Positions 12,094 to 23,467 of a stretch of 64,000 nucleotides of DNA are shown here, one piece after another. This DNA is from Sipunculus nudus. Lineage: Eukaryota > Annelida > Sipuncula > Golfingiida > Sipunculidae. The notes below the pieces were generated by a model that searched no databases, was not told the DNA's origin, and worked only from the letters and a program-made list of their open reading frames with translations. Positions within the stretch are counted from its first letter, which is position 1, and every line of letters starts with the position of its first letter. Position numbers and translations under genes: made by a program. The stretch is from the NCBI GenBank assembly GCA_026874595.1, contig CM049309.1, forward strand, positions 11,710,576-11,774,575. The letters run 5' to 3'.

Positions 12094-14264
12094 ATAATCA
12101 GGAGCAGAACAGAACAGAACAGAACTTTATTCAGGAAAAAGGCCTCAGGCCCAAAGTTCCAAACATTTCAATAAATATTCAATTTAAAAAGTACATAAAT
12201 CCAATGGAAGGTAGCAGTCTTATATTTTCTAGTAAACACTGCCATTAACACAAGTAAAAGAACTGCATACCTACATACATATAAATCTGTTTTGCCATCA
12301 TCTGTGAGGATAAACATAATTACATTTCAATAAACAGTCAATTAAAAAATTACAACAATATAATGTTAAGTAACAGTCTTAAAATGACTAATCAATCGTG
12401 CCATAAACACATGTAACATTATTGCACACCTTAGTACACAATGAATCTATTGTGCTGTCAACAGTGAGTACTGTTTAAAATACATAATTCAACCATCTAT
12501 CATTTTCCGTCTCCTCAAAAACGAATTAAACACATATGCAGCAACTTTTGATATTTCAAATGGATTATCTAAATTAAATAATTTTATAAAATTTTGTTCA
12601 CTTGGATAATGCAAGTCTTGTCTAATATATTTTAACCTCAAATCGTGATATAATTTACACTCTTGCATAAAGTGAGCTTCATCCTCAACAATATTGAATC
12701 CATAGCATAAACAATATTTACAGATCCTTTCTTCACAAGAAATGTTTTTATGGCGGCCCATTTCTATAGCTAATTCATGATTTGAACATCGAAGTTTAGC
12801 AAGTGCTGTACGGTGTTGTTTATTTGGGATACAATTGACATATTTTTCTAGAGTGAGCATAGATTTAAAAGTACCATAATAGTAGAGTTTACTGCACAAT
12901 TCAATATCACCATGCCAATTTTGAATGGCCATATCTTTTATTCTCATTTCAACTTCTTTCATAAAATAATTCACATCTCCAATGTACTGTGCCATCCAAA
13001 CATATCCAAAACCAGACTGGAACAGCAATGTTCTTACTTCAGATACCCAATTTGATTTACCACTGCTATCTAAATTCATCAACATATTGTACACCTGTTT
13101 CTGATATCTATGTTCTGGCATATGCAAAAGTTTAATCCAATACCTAATACAACGCAATAAGCAAGTTACAAACAAAGGAAATCTGCCACATTCTCCTAAT
13201 GCTGCTGCATTTGGAGTATTCTGACCTACATTTAAAATTTGTTTGCAGAATTTGTACTGTACTCTCTCTATAGTTTCTGATTTTTTAAAACCCCACAACT
13301 CACATCCATATGTTAATATTGGCACTACCATTTGATCAAACAAATAAAAGAGATGTTTTGTACTTACATATTTACACTTTTTGCTGAATGTTTTAATCAT
13401 GCATACAGCTTTGTTTGCTTGTAAAACCTGCTGTTGTTGTGTTTTTAACCAAGACAATTTTGTGGAGAAAATAATACCAAGATATTTGTAGTATGGAACC
13501 ACTTCTAACTGTTTACCTTTTAAATACCATTTTTCTACTTTACGTAAGGGACCACCTTTCCTAAAAACCATAATCTTAGTTTTATCTGTATTAATTTTGA
13601 AACCATAATTTTCACAAAACTTTTGTAAGAGATCAATCTGTTGCTGAAGTCTACCTACAGTATCTCCACAATTAACCATATCATCTGCAAATAACAATGT
13701 CATTAAATTTGAGAGATTTCCATTTACATATATCCCCTGACAATCGCTTCCATCTAACATATTACAATACTCATTAATAAATAAAGAAAATAATAAAGGA
13801 CTTATCATACAACCTTGCCGGGTACCTACCGAACATGCAAAATAATCTGTAAGTCCACTCTCAGTTAATATACAAGACTGCATTTTTGAATACATTGATT
13901 TTATAACACGTAATATTTTACCATTTATGCCTTGTTTTAATAAAACATGCCACAATAAATTATGTTGTACACAATCAAACGCTTTTGCAAAGTCAATATA
14001 TAAACAGTAAAATCTACCTTTTCTTTTAACCAAGTATTTTTTAACTAAAGCATACAAAATAAATGCCTGGTCAATTGTAGAATATCCTTTCCTGTAACCA
14101 GCTTGTGATTCAGATAAAATACTCATTTCCTCAACAAACTGCGAAAGTCTATTGTTCAAAACTTTAGTAAATATTTTACCAGTAACATTTAGTAAGGATA
14201 TCCCTCTATAATTACCAGGTTCATTCTGAGAACCCTTCTTGTGTAACGGAAATAATCAGGAGCA
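12094..14264 (-). mobile_element. 5'-truncated LINE with perfect 13-bp target-site duplication
   Basis: The insertion is bounded by direct repeats ATAATCAGGAGCA at 12,094-12,106 and 14,252-14,264. Reading on the minus strand, it starts abruptly inside a reverse transcriptase frame at about 14,251. It ends with AATAAA followed by a (GTTCT)n-type tail at about 12,107-12,130 rather than poly-A. This is the classic anatomy of target-primed reverse transcription with 5' truncation. The perfect duplication and intact remaining frame suggest a recent insertion. The 3' untranslated part is 12,131-12,488. Confidence 0.9.
12489..14251 (-). CDS. LINE reverse transcriptase, 5'-truncated ORF2
   Basis: RNA-directed DNA polymerase of a non-LTR retrotransposon, read from about 14,251 to the stop at 12,489. 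The first in-frame Met is at 14,159 and gives 556 aa, but the frame is open upstream of it to the truncation point. There it still contains the N-terminal RT motif PGNYRGISLLN. Numbered from that Met: YIDFAKAFD (catalytic Asp 56), TRQGCMISPLLF (114-125) and LLFADDMV with the FADD box at 157-160. The thumb region follows, then a C-terminal CKYC...H...C cysteine-histidine cluster of the RVT-associated type. The endonuclease half is missing, so the copy cannot move on its own. Clade is not resolved; I/Ingi-like or RTE-like are possible. Confidence 0.88.
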
Positions 14265-14299
14265 ATATTATGCCTTTTCTTTCACACTTTCGCTTTTGC

Positions 14300-14580
14300 T
14301 TTATACAATAGTTTCCCAGGAAAACCATCCCAGCACACAGTCCGAGTACCTCGCTGTTTAACACCTTGTTATGACTCTGCGTGTAGTAAAAACGGTTCAC
14401 GTGTTACACGTCGTGTATTTGTTTACCATGACAAGGCCGCATGACCGTAAGTCCGATTGTGTGCAACACGCGTTGCAGTTAGGTACAAATTTATGTTGAT
14501 GAGAAGAAGCTATTTTTCGTGTCAATTCAACATGCTTTATAGGTTGATAAGGCCCCTTTAAATTATGTTAGGAGACGTCA
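14300..14580 (+). repeat. Dispersed repeat, copy A
   Basis: It begins TTTCCCAGGAAAACCATCCC and ends TCAACATGCTTTATAGGT...GGCCCCTTTAA. The same ends in the same orientation recur at 36,165-36,600, with diverged middle sequence. No terminal inverted repeat or coding capacity was seen. Family unknown. Confidence 0.55.
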
Positions 14581-15580
14581 CACACTCACATGACACAATG
14601 GGGGGGGGGGGGGGGTCTCCCCCAAATTTCGTTTTACCATATCTTAGCGTTAATCAAATAGGGTTTTCCTTATTTTGAGTGCCAATTTACCACAATTATA
14701 TATTTTTTTATTTAAAAAAAAGGGTACCACTGGAATTTTGAACCAATTTAAGAAAAAAATAACAAGAAACATTATCGCTTCAGAAATCGGCAAGAAGTAA
14801 AAATGTACCACAGTGTCGTGAAAATTCGGAAATCATATCATATTATCAGTAAGTTTGCTATTTTATTCATATTTGAAACCCTGCAGTTCATTCATATATA
14901 AGAAAAAAAGCGACACCGTTAACAACTCAGAGCCTATATTTAATGACAATATAACACTCATTTAATTGGCCAAAGTTGGGATCCCTCCTGCTTGAAAAAA
15001 GTGTCATGTCCCTCTGTCACCCTCTTTTATTTATGAATCTTAAATGCATGGAATAGGTATAACAATTATAAATTTACTGTATTGCACTTATCCTTGTAAT
15101 ACCAGAAATATGTATTAATACCATCAGAAAATATTATACGGTTTGGTATTGTAAAATGTTACGTAAAGCCTTATCTACATGTATAAGATTTAATTAATTG
15201 TCAAATGTTCGATATAACTGTTATTTGCAACTTCGGCTCAGCAGTTTAGCTTGCCCAGGATGTGATTGGCATAAAACATTGATCTGGAAAAACAAGTACG
15301 CCCCTTTGAAGTGACAAGTACGCCGACGGTCGTGAGTTAATTAATTTGTCAGGCCATGAATTAGGTCTTACGGCTCTGCCCTAGTGGGTCGGGCGCTGTG
15401 TTTAGACAAGACCTGCATGACCGCGAATGTGACAGAGCCAGCTATGATCTTATGGCAGTGCAGCCTGAAACGGGTTGGACACTTGGGAGCTGATAGCCGC
15501 GATTCCCAGACTGACATCACTGCGTCTCTGACGCTTATTCCCGGGTTCATGAAAGCCCTGATAAATATAGTTTTTAAGGT

Positions 15581-15582
<2 letters not shown>

Positions 15583-15628
<46 letters not shown>
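15583..15628. repeat. (AT)n microsatellite
   Basis: About 46 bases of alternating TA. This is one of two closely spaced runs. Confidence 0.95.
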
Positions 15629-15630
<2 letters not shown>

Positions 15631-15653
15631 GCAATCTTTTGTCGTTTGTTTGT

Positions 15654-15697
15654 GGAGAATGGTGGCTATGAAGAAGAAGACACTTGTCCGGATAATA

Positions 15698-15754
<57 letters not shown>

Positions 15755-15799
15755 TTGAGAATGGTGGCTATGAGGAAGAAGACATTTGCCCGGATAATT
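15654..15799 (+). repeat. Local duplication around an (AT)n tract
   Basis: GAGAATGGTGGCTATGAAGA...GGATAAT at 15,655-15,697 recurs with few changes at 15,757-15,799. The two copies are separated by a second (AT)n tract (about 15,694-15,749). The unit of roughly 103 bp therefore contains the microsatellite. Confidence 0.8.
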
Positions 15800-16329
15800 C
15801 TACTCAGTGCGGTCCATTGAACTTCATGAAAAAATACTCCAATTTGTGCTCTTCTCTCGATTAAATAAAAAAGTTAAGGGTATAGAAAATCGTGTAAATT
15901 TGGTGTTGATTGATACAACTTTTTTAACAATGTATTTCTCCGGGCAAGCTTGCAAAATTCCACGCATTGTCACGGTATATAAAAATTCGCCCGCTCGTAC
16001 CGAGTTAGGTGATGGATACAGCGACACATAGGATCTGGAAGCAAAACTACAGTGAACAGGTCTTTGTTCATTGAAGTATGGCACGTGATGAAGAGGAAAT
16101 CGGGTCTACAGAAATATAAAAATATATTCCGGTGCCTTTCATGGTATTTGTTAATTTTGAGCAAAACCGCCATTTATTATCTGAATATTACAAAACTTTA
16201 ATTAGCTGTATGGAACATACTTTCAATTATCGTAAAATATCGCATATTAGTGCGATAAAATAGTGAAAAAACTCTTCAAAGTCATATATATTATTATAAT
16301 TATTATTATTAAAGCATATGGTTTAAACA

Positions 16330-18780
16330 TATTTATTTAACCAGGATTATAAAAATAGCCGTAAGGCTAATGCTTTTTTTTCTGGGAAACATATATACAA
16401 ACAAAGGTACTATACAAATACATGGTGATGACAAGTGAACATATTTATACAGGGTAGCCCGTTCAGAAAAGATTGTCTGATCTGCCACAGGGCCCTGTTG
16501 GACTATACAGTTTATATAATGTATAAAACATGTAAAATGCAATCAGAATTAATTAAAGTGACTAAAGATAAAATTATGCAACAGGGTGTGGTATTAAACA
16601 TGAAAACATATAACTACGACATGATACGTAATATACAGCAAGATGTGATATTAAACATGAATATAAAACTATAACATGCAACGTAATATACAAGGCAATC
16701 ATGAGTGCATGTGACATAAATATGAAATATAAGAGAGTTTAAAATAGCATGCAATATATGACATATAAAATACAGAGGTTCATTACATTATACTTTTTTT
16801 AAAGACCTGCAAGGAGGAGCAGTTTCTTTGAGCTTCATTTAATGTGTTCCACAAATAGGACCTCGGCATAAGAATGATTTCTTTGATTAGTCTGTCCGAG
16901 GCTTGGGTACATATAATTTATTGGAATAGCTATTGCTTGTATCATGTTAGTGGACTTGGTGAACAAAAGTGAACCGGTCGGTCATATAAGATGGACCTAA
17001 GTTATTCAGACATTTAAACATAAGCATGCGAGTCAGATATTCATGTTTTTTCAACTGATTTAATGCCCAGGGACTGACGGATAGTTGTAACGCTACATTT
17101 ATGATTAAATTGCGATTTATAATACTTGCGGCTCGATTTTGAAGACTTTGAATGCGAGTAAGACATGAAGTAGGCGCATTTTCCAAGATGGTGAGGCCGT
17201 AGTCAATATGTGGCTGAATCAGGCCAGTGTACATTTTCATTGCGGTGTCTTGAGGTACGTATCGACTGCACCTAAAGAGTGCCCCAACTTTAGAGGAGAG
17301 CTTTTTAAATACTTGTTCAGAGTGATCGGACTATGTTAGGTTTTCATTAAGCACTAACCCCAAGTAAGTAATACTGTTAGAGTGTTTGATGGGCTGGTAA
17401 AATGCTGGGATATTAATATCCAAAGTCTCCATAGAATGGGATCTGAAGAGGATGGTTGATGTTTTTTCGATATATATTAAAAGCTTATTATTATAAAACC
17501 TTTTAGATAAAGTAGTGACGCCGTGTTGAAGTTCCTGTTTAATTTTGTTAGGATCATTACTTGCATACTTGCCAGTGTTTCCAGTAATAACATTTACATA
17601 AATTAAAAATATATAATATGGGTGGTAATACAGAACCTTGGGGTATTTCAATTTTCATAGGATGCTGTGAAGGTACTGCGCTAGCTTTTTTACAGCATGA
17701 GATCTATCGGAAAGATAGTTCATATAAGTTAATGTGATTTACCATGAAAACCGTAATGTTTCATTTTTTCCAAGAGAATGTCATGACTGACGGTGTCGAA
17801 ACATTTCTTGAGATCGAAGAAACAAGCCACTGTGAAATGTTTAGTATCAATTGCTTGGAGCCAATTGTCCACAAATTTATGAAAACTTGTTTTAGTCGAA
17901 TGGTTTTTCATGAGTTATAATGTCATGTTGATTTAAGTGGAATATCATTTGAGCATGTATAGAACCTTTTCAAATATGCATGCTAAATGAGGAAGAACAG
18001 AAATAGGTCGATAATTATTAATTTCTTCTTTGGATCCTTTACCTTTGTATATCGGAGTGATTCTTGCGGATTTCCATTCAGTGGGGAAGGTAGCTTCACT
18101 AATACACCGATTAAATAAGGTGGCTAAGCTGACGCATAATATATGTGAGGCTATTCTCACCAGTTTGGAATCTATGCCGTTGGCATCGATTTTACTATCG
18201 AGAGATAGGCTTGTAAGAAACTGCTGTACTAGTGAGGAAGTTATATGATTAAATTTAAAGTTCCTGGACGAGATTTGGATGTCAAAGCTTTGCGTGGACG
18301 AAGGAAATTTGTCAGACAGTTGAAGGCCAACATCAGCAAAGTGTTTGGCCGCTTCTTCAATATTAATGTGCCGGAGATCATTACTATTCTGAGCTTTCTT
18401 TAAGATGCTGTTTACTGCGTTCCATATCTTTTTTTGGTTCATACAAGCTTGGCCTATCTTAGTCTCATAAAATCTACGTTTATGTCGTTTGATTTTAATA
18501 TTAACTAAATTTCGAAGTTGTTTATAAATAACTTAGTCAGCCTCAATGTTGTTTATGAGCCATTTTTTATGTATGAAGTCACGTTGCCTCATAATTTCTC
18601 GTGTTTCACTGTCAATAAAACAAGGTTTTTGAGATTTTACTCTGACTTGTCTGATTGGAGCATGCTTATTACAAACTTGGAGAAAGACCTCTTTCTAGAG
18701 AGTCCATGTATCATTTACATCAGATGCAGGGAGTATGGTGCAGATAAGTAAATATTTTATTCTTTTTAAGTTATCAAGGA
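16330..18780 (-). mobile_element. Decayed CR1/Jockey-like LINE
   Basis: Reading on the minus strand from about 18,770, broken frames give the linker upstream of RT, then ITPIYKGKGSKEEINNYRPI. Next come DLKKCFDTVSHDIL, IPQGSVL, then YLGLVLNENLT, and a C-terminal region with QPHIDYGLTILENAP and RIQSLQNRAASII. These are in family order. Frameshifts and stops interrupt them, and the catalytic YADD block is missing between the PQGSVL and YASNDPNK segments. It is therefore an old non-functional copy. The 3' boundary near 16,330 (ATTTATTTAACC on the plus strand) is approximate. Confidence 0.8.
16947..18442 (-). pseudogene. Reverse transcriptase pseudogene of the LINE
   Basis: The largest open pieces are 17,945-18,442 (thumb-proximal N-terminal RT with NNYRPISVLPHLACIFEKVL), 17,729-17,911 (FDLKKCFDTVSHDILL), 17,331-17,651 (YASNDPNK onward) and 16,947-17,240 (C-terminal domain). 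The active-site tetrad is lost. No single frame spans more than 165 codons. Confidence 0.8.
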
Positions 18781-20180
18781 AGGCTATTTCATTAAATTTC
18801 CTGCATGATCGTCTTTACCAGCCGATTATTTCATCTTCCCCGTGCTAAAATAATGTAGTCGTTTCTTTTCCGACTGTATCCTTGAACTATCCGTTTAGTA
18901 GAGCCACTGTCCTGCCAGTTACGCTCCTAACACGGCGCTTTACCTATAAGCCTACTATCTATATCGTAAGAAAATCAGTTGCTTCTTTAGAAGCGCAAGA
19001 TTTCCGCTGCCTCGTGAGCGTACCTGCCAGTAAGGAAGCGTAACTGTTGCTGAATCATGAAGGTGAGATTGTGTATTTGGCGCCACCTGGCTATGACCAG
19101 CAGAACGAACCGTCACCACAAGGCGCTCTAAGGTGATAAGTTAATAAACTATGTTGCAATATCATCTTTCGATTAATCAGAGAGGCCATTCATCAAAGCG
19201 ATAAATTAATTTTGTGTATTCTAGTAGAAGCTCTGTTCATTGTTTATCATTTACATATTTTAGCTGCGTATTACAGAAAACAATCTAATCTTTATGAAGC
19301 TCATGAAATATGTCTTGTTTCAAAGAATCATTTTTTCTTATAACAATTTTCTTCACAAAAATAGAATCGCACATTCGTGGTTCATACATATGCAAATACT
19401 TTCAACTTTGAAACCCTTTCACATTGCTGTACTAAAAGATATAAAATCAAATCATTCTTTTTGTTTTTCATAAAATATCTTACTCGGGATTGAAGGAGCT
19501 TAATTTACAAGAATTATAAGGAATGTATAACATTAATTTAGACATTCTTTTCACTTTGATCTTCCAAAAGACAAATAATTCACACTTGGGTCTTGATAAC
19601 AGGAAATCGTTCTAGTGTGAAGTGTTAGTGGTACAGGCGGTGTGACAGTTCCTCTCTTTTTTAAAAAGATTTACTTTACGTGGGATCTCTTGGTAAACGC
19701 AGATCCCTATGTATGCTAAGACAGAAGGCAATATTCACGCATTTATGCACAGACGCATATACAATGACACATACATGGCAATTTGAGAAATAAAGAGAAA
19801 CTAAATATCTGTAACTAGAAGTGTAGTTATTAGAGCGCATACTTCCACTAAGGATGAGAATCTAACTGGACCCTCCTCTATTTAATGATCAGCACCAAAT
19901 TATTGAATTTAAAACCTTGCACAGAGAGTTGTAGAAATTGGTTTTATAGTCATTTTGCGTAATCCGACTAACAGTCAAACAAACCAACACACACATAACA
20001 GATATGGGTGAAAACAAAACCTCCTTGGCGGGGAAATAAATTCATCAAAACAAGTTTTCCGGTCCAACACTTGGTTCCAATGATTTTTTTTTCTTTTGGT
20101 TGATGTTTTGTGGTAGTAAACATTAATTTTAAAATGTAAGCTGATTGTCCTCAAAACAAATAACTTGCAACGTTTCACAT
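18781..20180. other. Gene-free stretch
   Basis: No gene supported. There is one copy of GGCGCCACC near 19,080 outside the tandem arrays. Small frames lack motifs. Confidence 0.55.
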
Positions 20181-20570
20181 CATGTCAGGTACCCGACTCA
20201 TTTCTTAATAAACTTCAAGCTGCAAAAACTCTGTGATGGTTCCTAAAGGACACTGGAACATTTTTTTCTAGCTCAAAAATATAATCTGACACTGATTCAA
20301 CATCATGGAGAAGGAGTACCCCTGAGGTCCATTCTTGGGGCCGACAATATTCAGTTTCTTCATTAACGGTATTTTCTTGTATCTTTACATTCCAAACATT
20401 TCAATTATGCTAATGACAATACTTTACCTTATAATGATAATGATTCTAATACATTTCAAAGTACTTTATGAAAATGTAGCACGGTATTCATTTAGTAAAT
20501 TGAAAGCAAACATTTCAAGCTATGGCAGTAGGTATAAAATCAGTGGATATTCACCCCATATTTAACGATT
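20180..20570 (+). pseudogene. LINE reverse transcriptase relic
   Basis: Around 20,310-20,440 the plus strand encodes GVPLRSILGPTIFSFFING, a decayed version of the RT motif GVPQGSILGPLLF. One frame over follows NYANDNTLY, a decayed YADD box. A frameshift separates the two halves. Only this part of the element is recognisable; the edges are guesses. Confidence 0.6.
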
Positions 20571-21019
20571 ATCTTTATTTCCTCCGTGTAAAGAAGGATA
20601 CAATCAAATCAATATGAAAAATATAATGATACGAATTATACAAATTGTCTCCAAAACTCTTCCCATTTTGTCAATCGCAGAGTTTACTGTTGTCACTATC
20701 TATGTTGAACTATGTTGTTCATAGTGATCTTCTCCATTTTTGTCAGAAAAAAATTATACTCCAGCGTAAATATCATGATAAGCAGTTATGTAGAGAACGT
20801 GAAATTACAAGTATATGCAAAGAATAAGAAATGAATTTAATTATCTACAAAATTCTGTCTAAAAGCAAATTAAATCTTATCCATTCATTTGATTGCATAA
20901 ATAAAGTAATAACTGGCGCCATATATCCAAGGAATTGCTGCAACTGTGTGGCTGGTAAGCCTTACATGGTGCAATGTATGCTAGACCAACGCTTATAAAT
21001 GGTATTTTCACTTTCACTA
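20571..21019. other. Gene-free stretch
   Basis: No supported feature, though it may include more of the decayed LINE upstream. Confidence 0.5.
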
Positions 21020-21025
21020 TTTATT
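21020..21025 (-). promoter_or_regulatory. Polyadenylation signal of the TRIM gene
   Basis: AATAAA on the minus strand, 113 bases after the TRIM stop codon. Confidence 0.55.
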
Positions 21026-21137
21026 TATCGGTCACCCATTTTCAAGAATTCAAAGAGGAGTATTTTTTTTTTTTTTTTTGTGTTTCACATATGAATCATA
21101 TGAGGATGCTGATATATATATACCAACCAACTGATCA

Positions 21138-23057
21138 TTACAGTTTATAGATACTTATTGTATTCTTCCCGAAATCAGTGAGCCACATGTACCCCCGTTG
21201 ATCACATGAGACCCTCAAGGGTTCATCTACCCCGTCCGCCCGGGTCAGCAGGTGTCTGATGAACGAGCCGTCTGGAGCGTACTCCGTCACTGTGTATGAA
21301 TCATCACCCGGGAAGGAGTAACAAGGATGTGTTACTATAAAGGTACCTCTGTGACTCACAGTCATGTCCAGTGCATACAGGGGATGCAGGCAAGGCGCGT
21401 ACGTCAGTGTCCCTATCACCTCACCTGCCTCATTCCATACTTCTGTCTGTTTTGCTGAGTAATAATTGACCAGGTAACACTGTCTATTATTTAAAAGACC
21501 AAATACAACAAGGTCACATCGTGTTTTCACATTTTTCTGCCACACGATGTTATCCCGGCTGTCCAGTTTCATCACTGTCGTTTCGTTACACAGGATTATA
21601 TTCCCGCTACAGTCTATACAAACACCATCAGCCCGGACGCCGTGGTTACTGTGAAATCTTATCAGAGTTAGTTTATTCCGATCAAGAGCAAGTTCACCAA
21701 TTTCGTTTCCCCCATCGAGTGTACACACGATTCTTTTATTAAATGCTGATACTGATGCTATATTACCCTGCCCGTCAGATTTGTATCTTGATAATATGTC
21801 ACCTTGATGATTTATTCTTAGGATTTCTTTTTTCGATTTTCCTAGGAACAAACCAGATTCATCTTCCAAAGCTGTAATAAAACTATAATTATACATAGGT
21901 AGGTCAGCAAATTCTTTAAGCAGTGCAGGTTTCCCTGCGTTTAAACTGCGTACTTGTTTTGATAATTTCCCAAGATCATCCCGGGTCAACAGTTCTCGAA
22001 TTCCAGGTTCTGGCGGCAGCAGTTCAGATTTCTCTAAATTCCCAATAGAAATTTGAAGCCGTTTAACGAATTTGACCATCGGAATTTTGACATGGTTTTT
22101 TAGTTTTGATATTAGTTCGTAAATTTCGTCAGAGTTTTGCCTCCATGATTCATTGTCCTCTAGTAAATCAATATTTTTATTTTCTTGAACGTCCTCTATT
22201 ACAGTTAAGCTCGCCTTGCACCTTTCACGTACATCAGCCAGCTGAGTTTTGTGCTGCTCTACTTTTGTTTTGTAATTTGTCCTGAGTTCTTTCAATAAGT
22301 CTTCAACATTCTTGTCTATACATGATTTTGAGTACTCTGCAGCCTGAATAATATCTTTTTCAACACTTGCTAAATGTGCTAATTCTTTTGTTTTTACTTG
22401 TATCTTTCCTTCCACAAATTTCAACTGTTCCACCACGGTGCTTTTCTTACCCAGTAACAATGTTTGCATTTCAGATAACGCGACATCCACGCTTTGAATG
22501 TCGTCAGTGTGAGAGTCATGCGTATCCTCCGCCATGCATTGAGAACACAAGAGAACTTTACATTTTCTACACAACAGACAGACCGGGTATTTATGTGCTT
22601 TACATTGTTTTTCGGCTTTGCTTGACTTATTATGTCCAATGCTTTCCACCTGATGAGCCAAAAATCCTGGTAATCCGTCATGTTGTTTCCTGCAACGGTC
22701 GCACATCAGCCGACTGCAAGTAATACATATTTGTGTTGCCGGTATATATTCTTTCTTACAGCAGCATTTGACACAGAGTGCGGTTTTGGTCGCTGTTTCC
22801 ACCATTTGTTGGGCCTGAGCTATGTTAAAGTTCAACGGGAGATCGGTCACCATCCCTTGGGGTAGTTCTGTGATTTGCCGACAGATAGAGCATGTTATTT
22901 GCCTTCCTGGATTGCGCAACAAAATAGTTTCCAGGCAAGACTCGCAGAAGGTGTGTAGACACGACAGTATCCGACATTTCCGGTTGACCATAGGATTTAG
23001 GCAGATCTGACATAGTAACACCTGGTCGATATTATCAAGATTCCCTCCAGTAGCCAT
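21138..23057 (-). CDS. TRIM-family RING E3 ubiquitin ligase with C-terminal NHL-like propeller
   Basis: A 639-aa single-exon coding sequence. The RING finger is C16, C19, C33, H35, C38, C41, C56, C59 (CQIC...CLHTFCESC...CSIC). A first B-box lies at about 95-135 (CVKCCC...CITC...CDRC), and a second at 152-187 (CKAH...CRKC...CSQC...H-x2-H). The coiled coil is at about 190-295. The C-terminal ~260 residues hold repeated strands of the type GNIILCNETTVMKLD and GYMWLTDFGKNTISIYKL, as in the NHL-repeat TRIM2/3/71/56-like group that is greatly expanded in molluscs. The likely role is ubiquitin ligation in regulation or innate defence. I chose the internal Met (MATGGNL) over the one 11 codons upstream because it has a strong start context and lies four bases after a good splice acceptor. 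The specific orthologue is not assignable. Confidence 0.88.
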   Translation of the reverse strand: MATGGNLDNIDQVLLCQICLNPMVNRKCRILSCLHTFCESCLETILLRNPGRQITCSICRQITELPQGMVTDLPLNFNIAQAQQMVETATKTALCVKCCCKKEYIPATQICITCSRLMCDRCRKQHDGLPGFLAHQVESIGHNKSSKAEKQCKAHKYPVCLLCRKCKVLLCSQCMAEDTHDSHTDDIQSVDVALSEMQTLLLGKKSTVVEQLKFVEGKIQVKTKELAHLASVEKDIIQAAEYSKSCIDKNVEDLLKELRTNYKTKVEQHKTQLADVRERCKASLTVIEDVQENKNIDLLEDNESWRQNSDEIYELISKLKNHVKIPMVKFVKRLQISIGNLEKSELLPPEPGIRELLTRDDLGKLSKQVRSLNAGKPALLKEFADLPMYNYSFITALEDESGLFLGKSKKEILRINHQGDILSRYKSDGQGNIASVSAFNKRIVCTLDGGNEIGELALDRNKLTLIRFHSNHGVRADGVCIDCSGNIILCNETTVMKLDSRDNIVWQKNVKTRCDLVVFGLLNNRQCYLVNYYSAKQTEVWNEAGEVIGTLTYAPCLHPLYALDMTVSHRGTFIVTHPCYSFPGDDSYTVTEYAPDGSFIRHLLTRADGVDEPLRVSCDQRGYMWLTDFGKNTISIYKL

Positions 23058-23061
23058 TGTT

Positions 23062-23175
23062 CTGTTCAAGTATAAAAGGAATAATGACATACCATGACAA
23101 TATAATATAACTGTAAATCAGGGAATATTTGTGAATGTAAAATATTTATGAGCAGAGGTACCGTTTACAATTTAC
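23062..23175 (-). other. Likely 5'UTR intron of the TRIM gene
   Basis: On the minus strand, a donor CCATTACAG|GTAAAT and an acceptor TACTTGAACAG|AACAATGG enclose 114 bases. The exon then reaches the ATG after four bases. If spliced, the upstream Met at 23,090 lies in the intron. A putative untranslated exon precedes it above 23,176. Confidence 0.5.
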
Positions 23176-23420
23176 CTGTAATGGAGTTCCCCTCCACTGT
23201 AGACGTTTCTGTTGCTTCGTACTTTGTACCCTCTCTGGTGATTACTTGAGAAACAAAGTACATATCAGAGCTCTTTAACTGGTTACACGTGTCATGTGAG
23301 ATATATATAACTCTTTTGATAGGGTGTCACAAAAGAACCAGAAGCGGATCCAAAGGGCAGGTCTAGGGGGTCTTGTTTAGACGCAGCATCATGTTTTGCG
23401 GCCTAGATGCCCCCCCCCCC

Positions 23421-23423
23421 CCC

Positions 23424-23462
<39 letters not shown>
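23421..23462. repeat. (CT)n microsatellite next to poly-C
   Basis: About 40 bases of CT dinucleotides directly after a poly-C run. Confidence 0.95.

Positions 23463-23467
<5 letters not shown>

Larger units (their letters stand above)
14581..16330. other. Gene-free stretch with simple repeats
   Basis: It holds a poly-G run near 14,600-14,616 and two (AT)n microsatellites with a flanking duplication (listed separately). Short frames here lack recognisable features. Confidence 0.6.
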
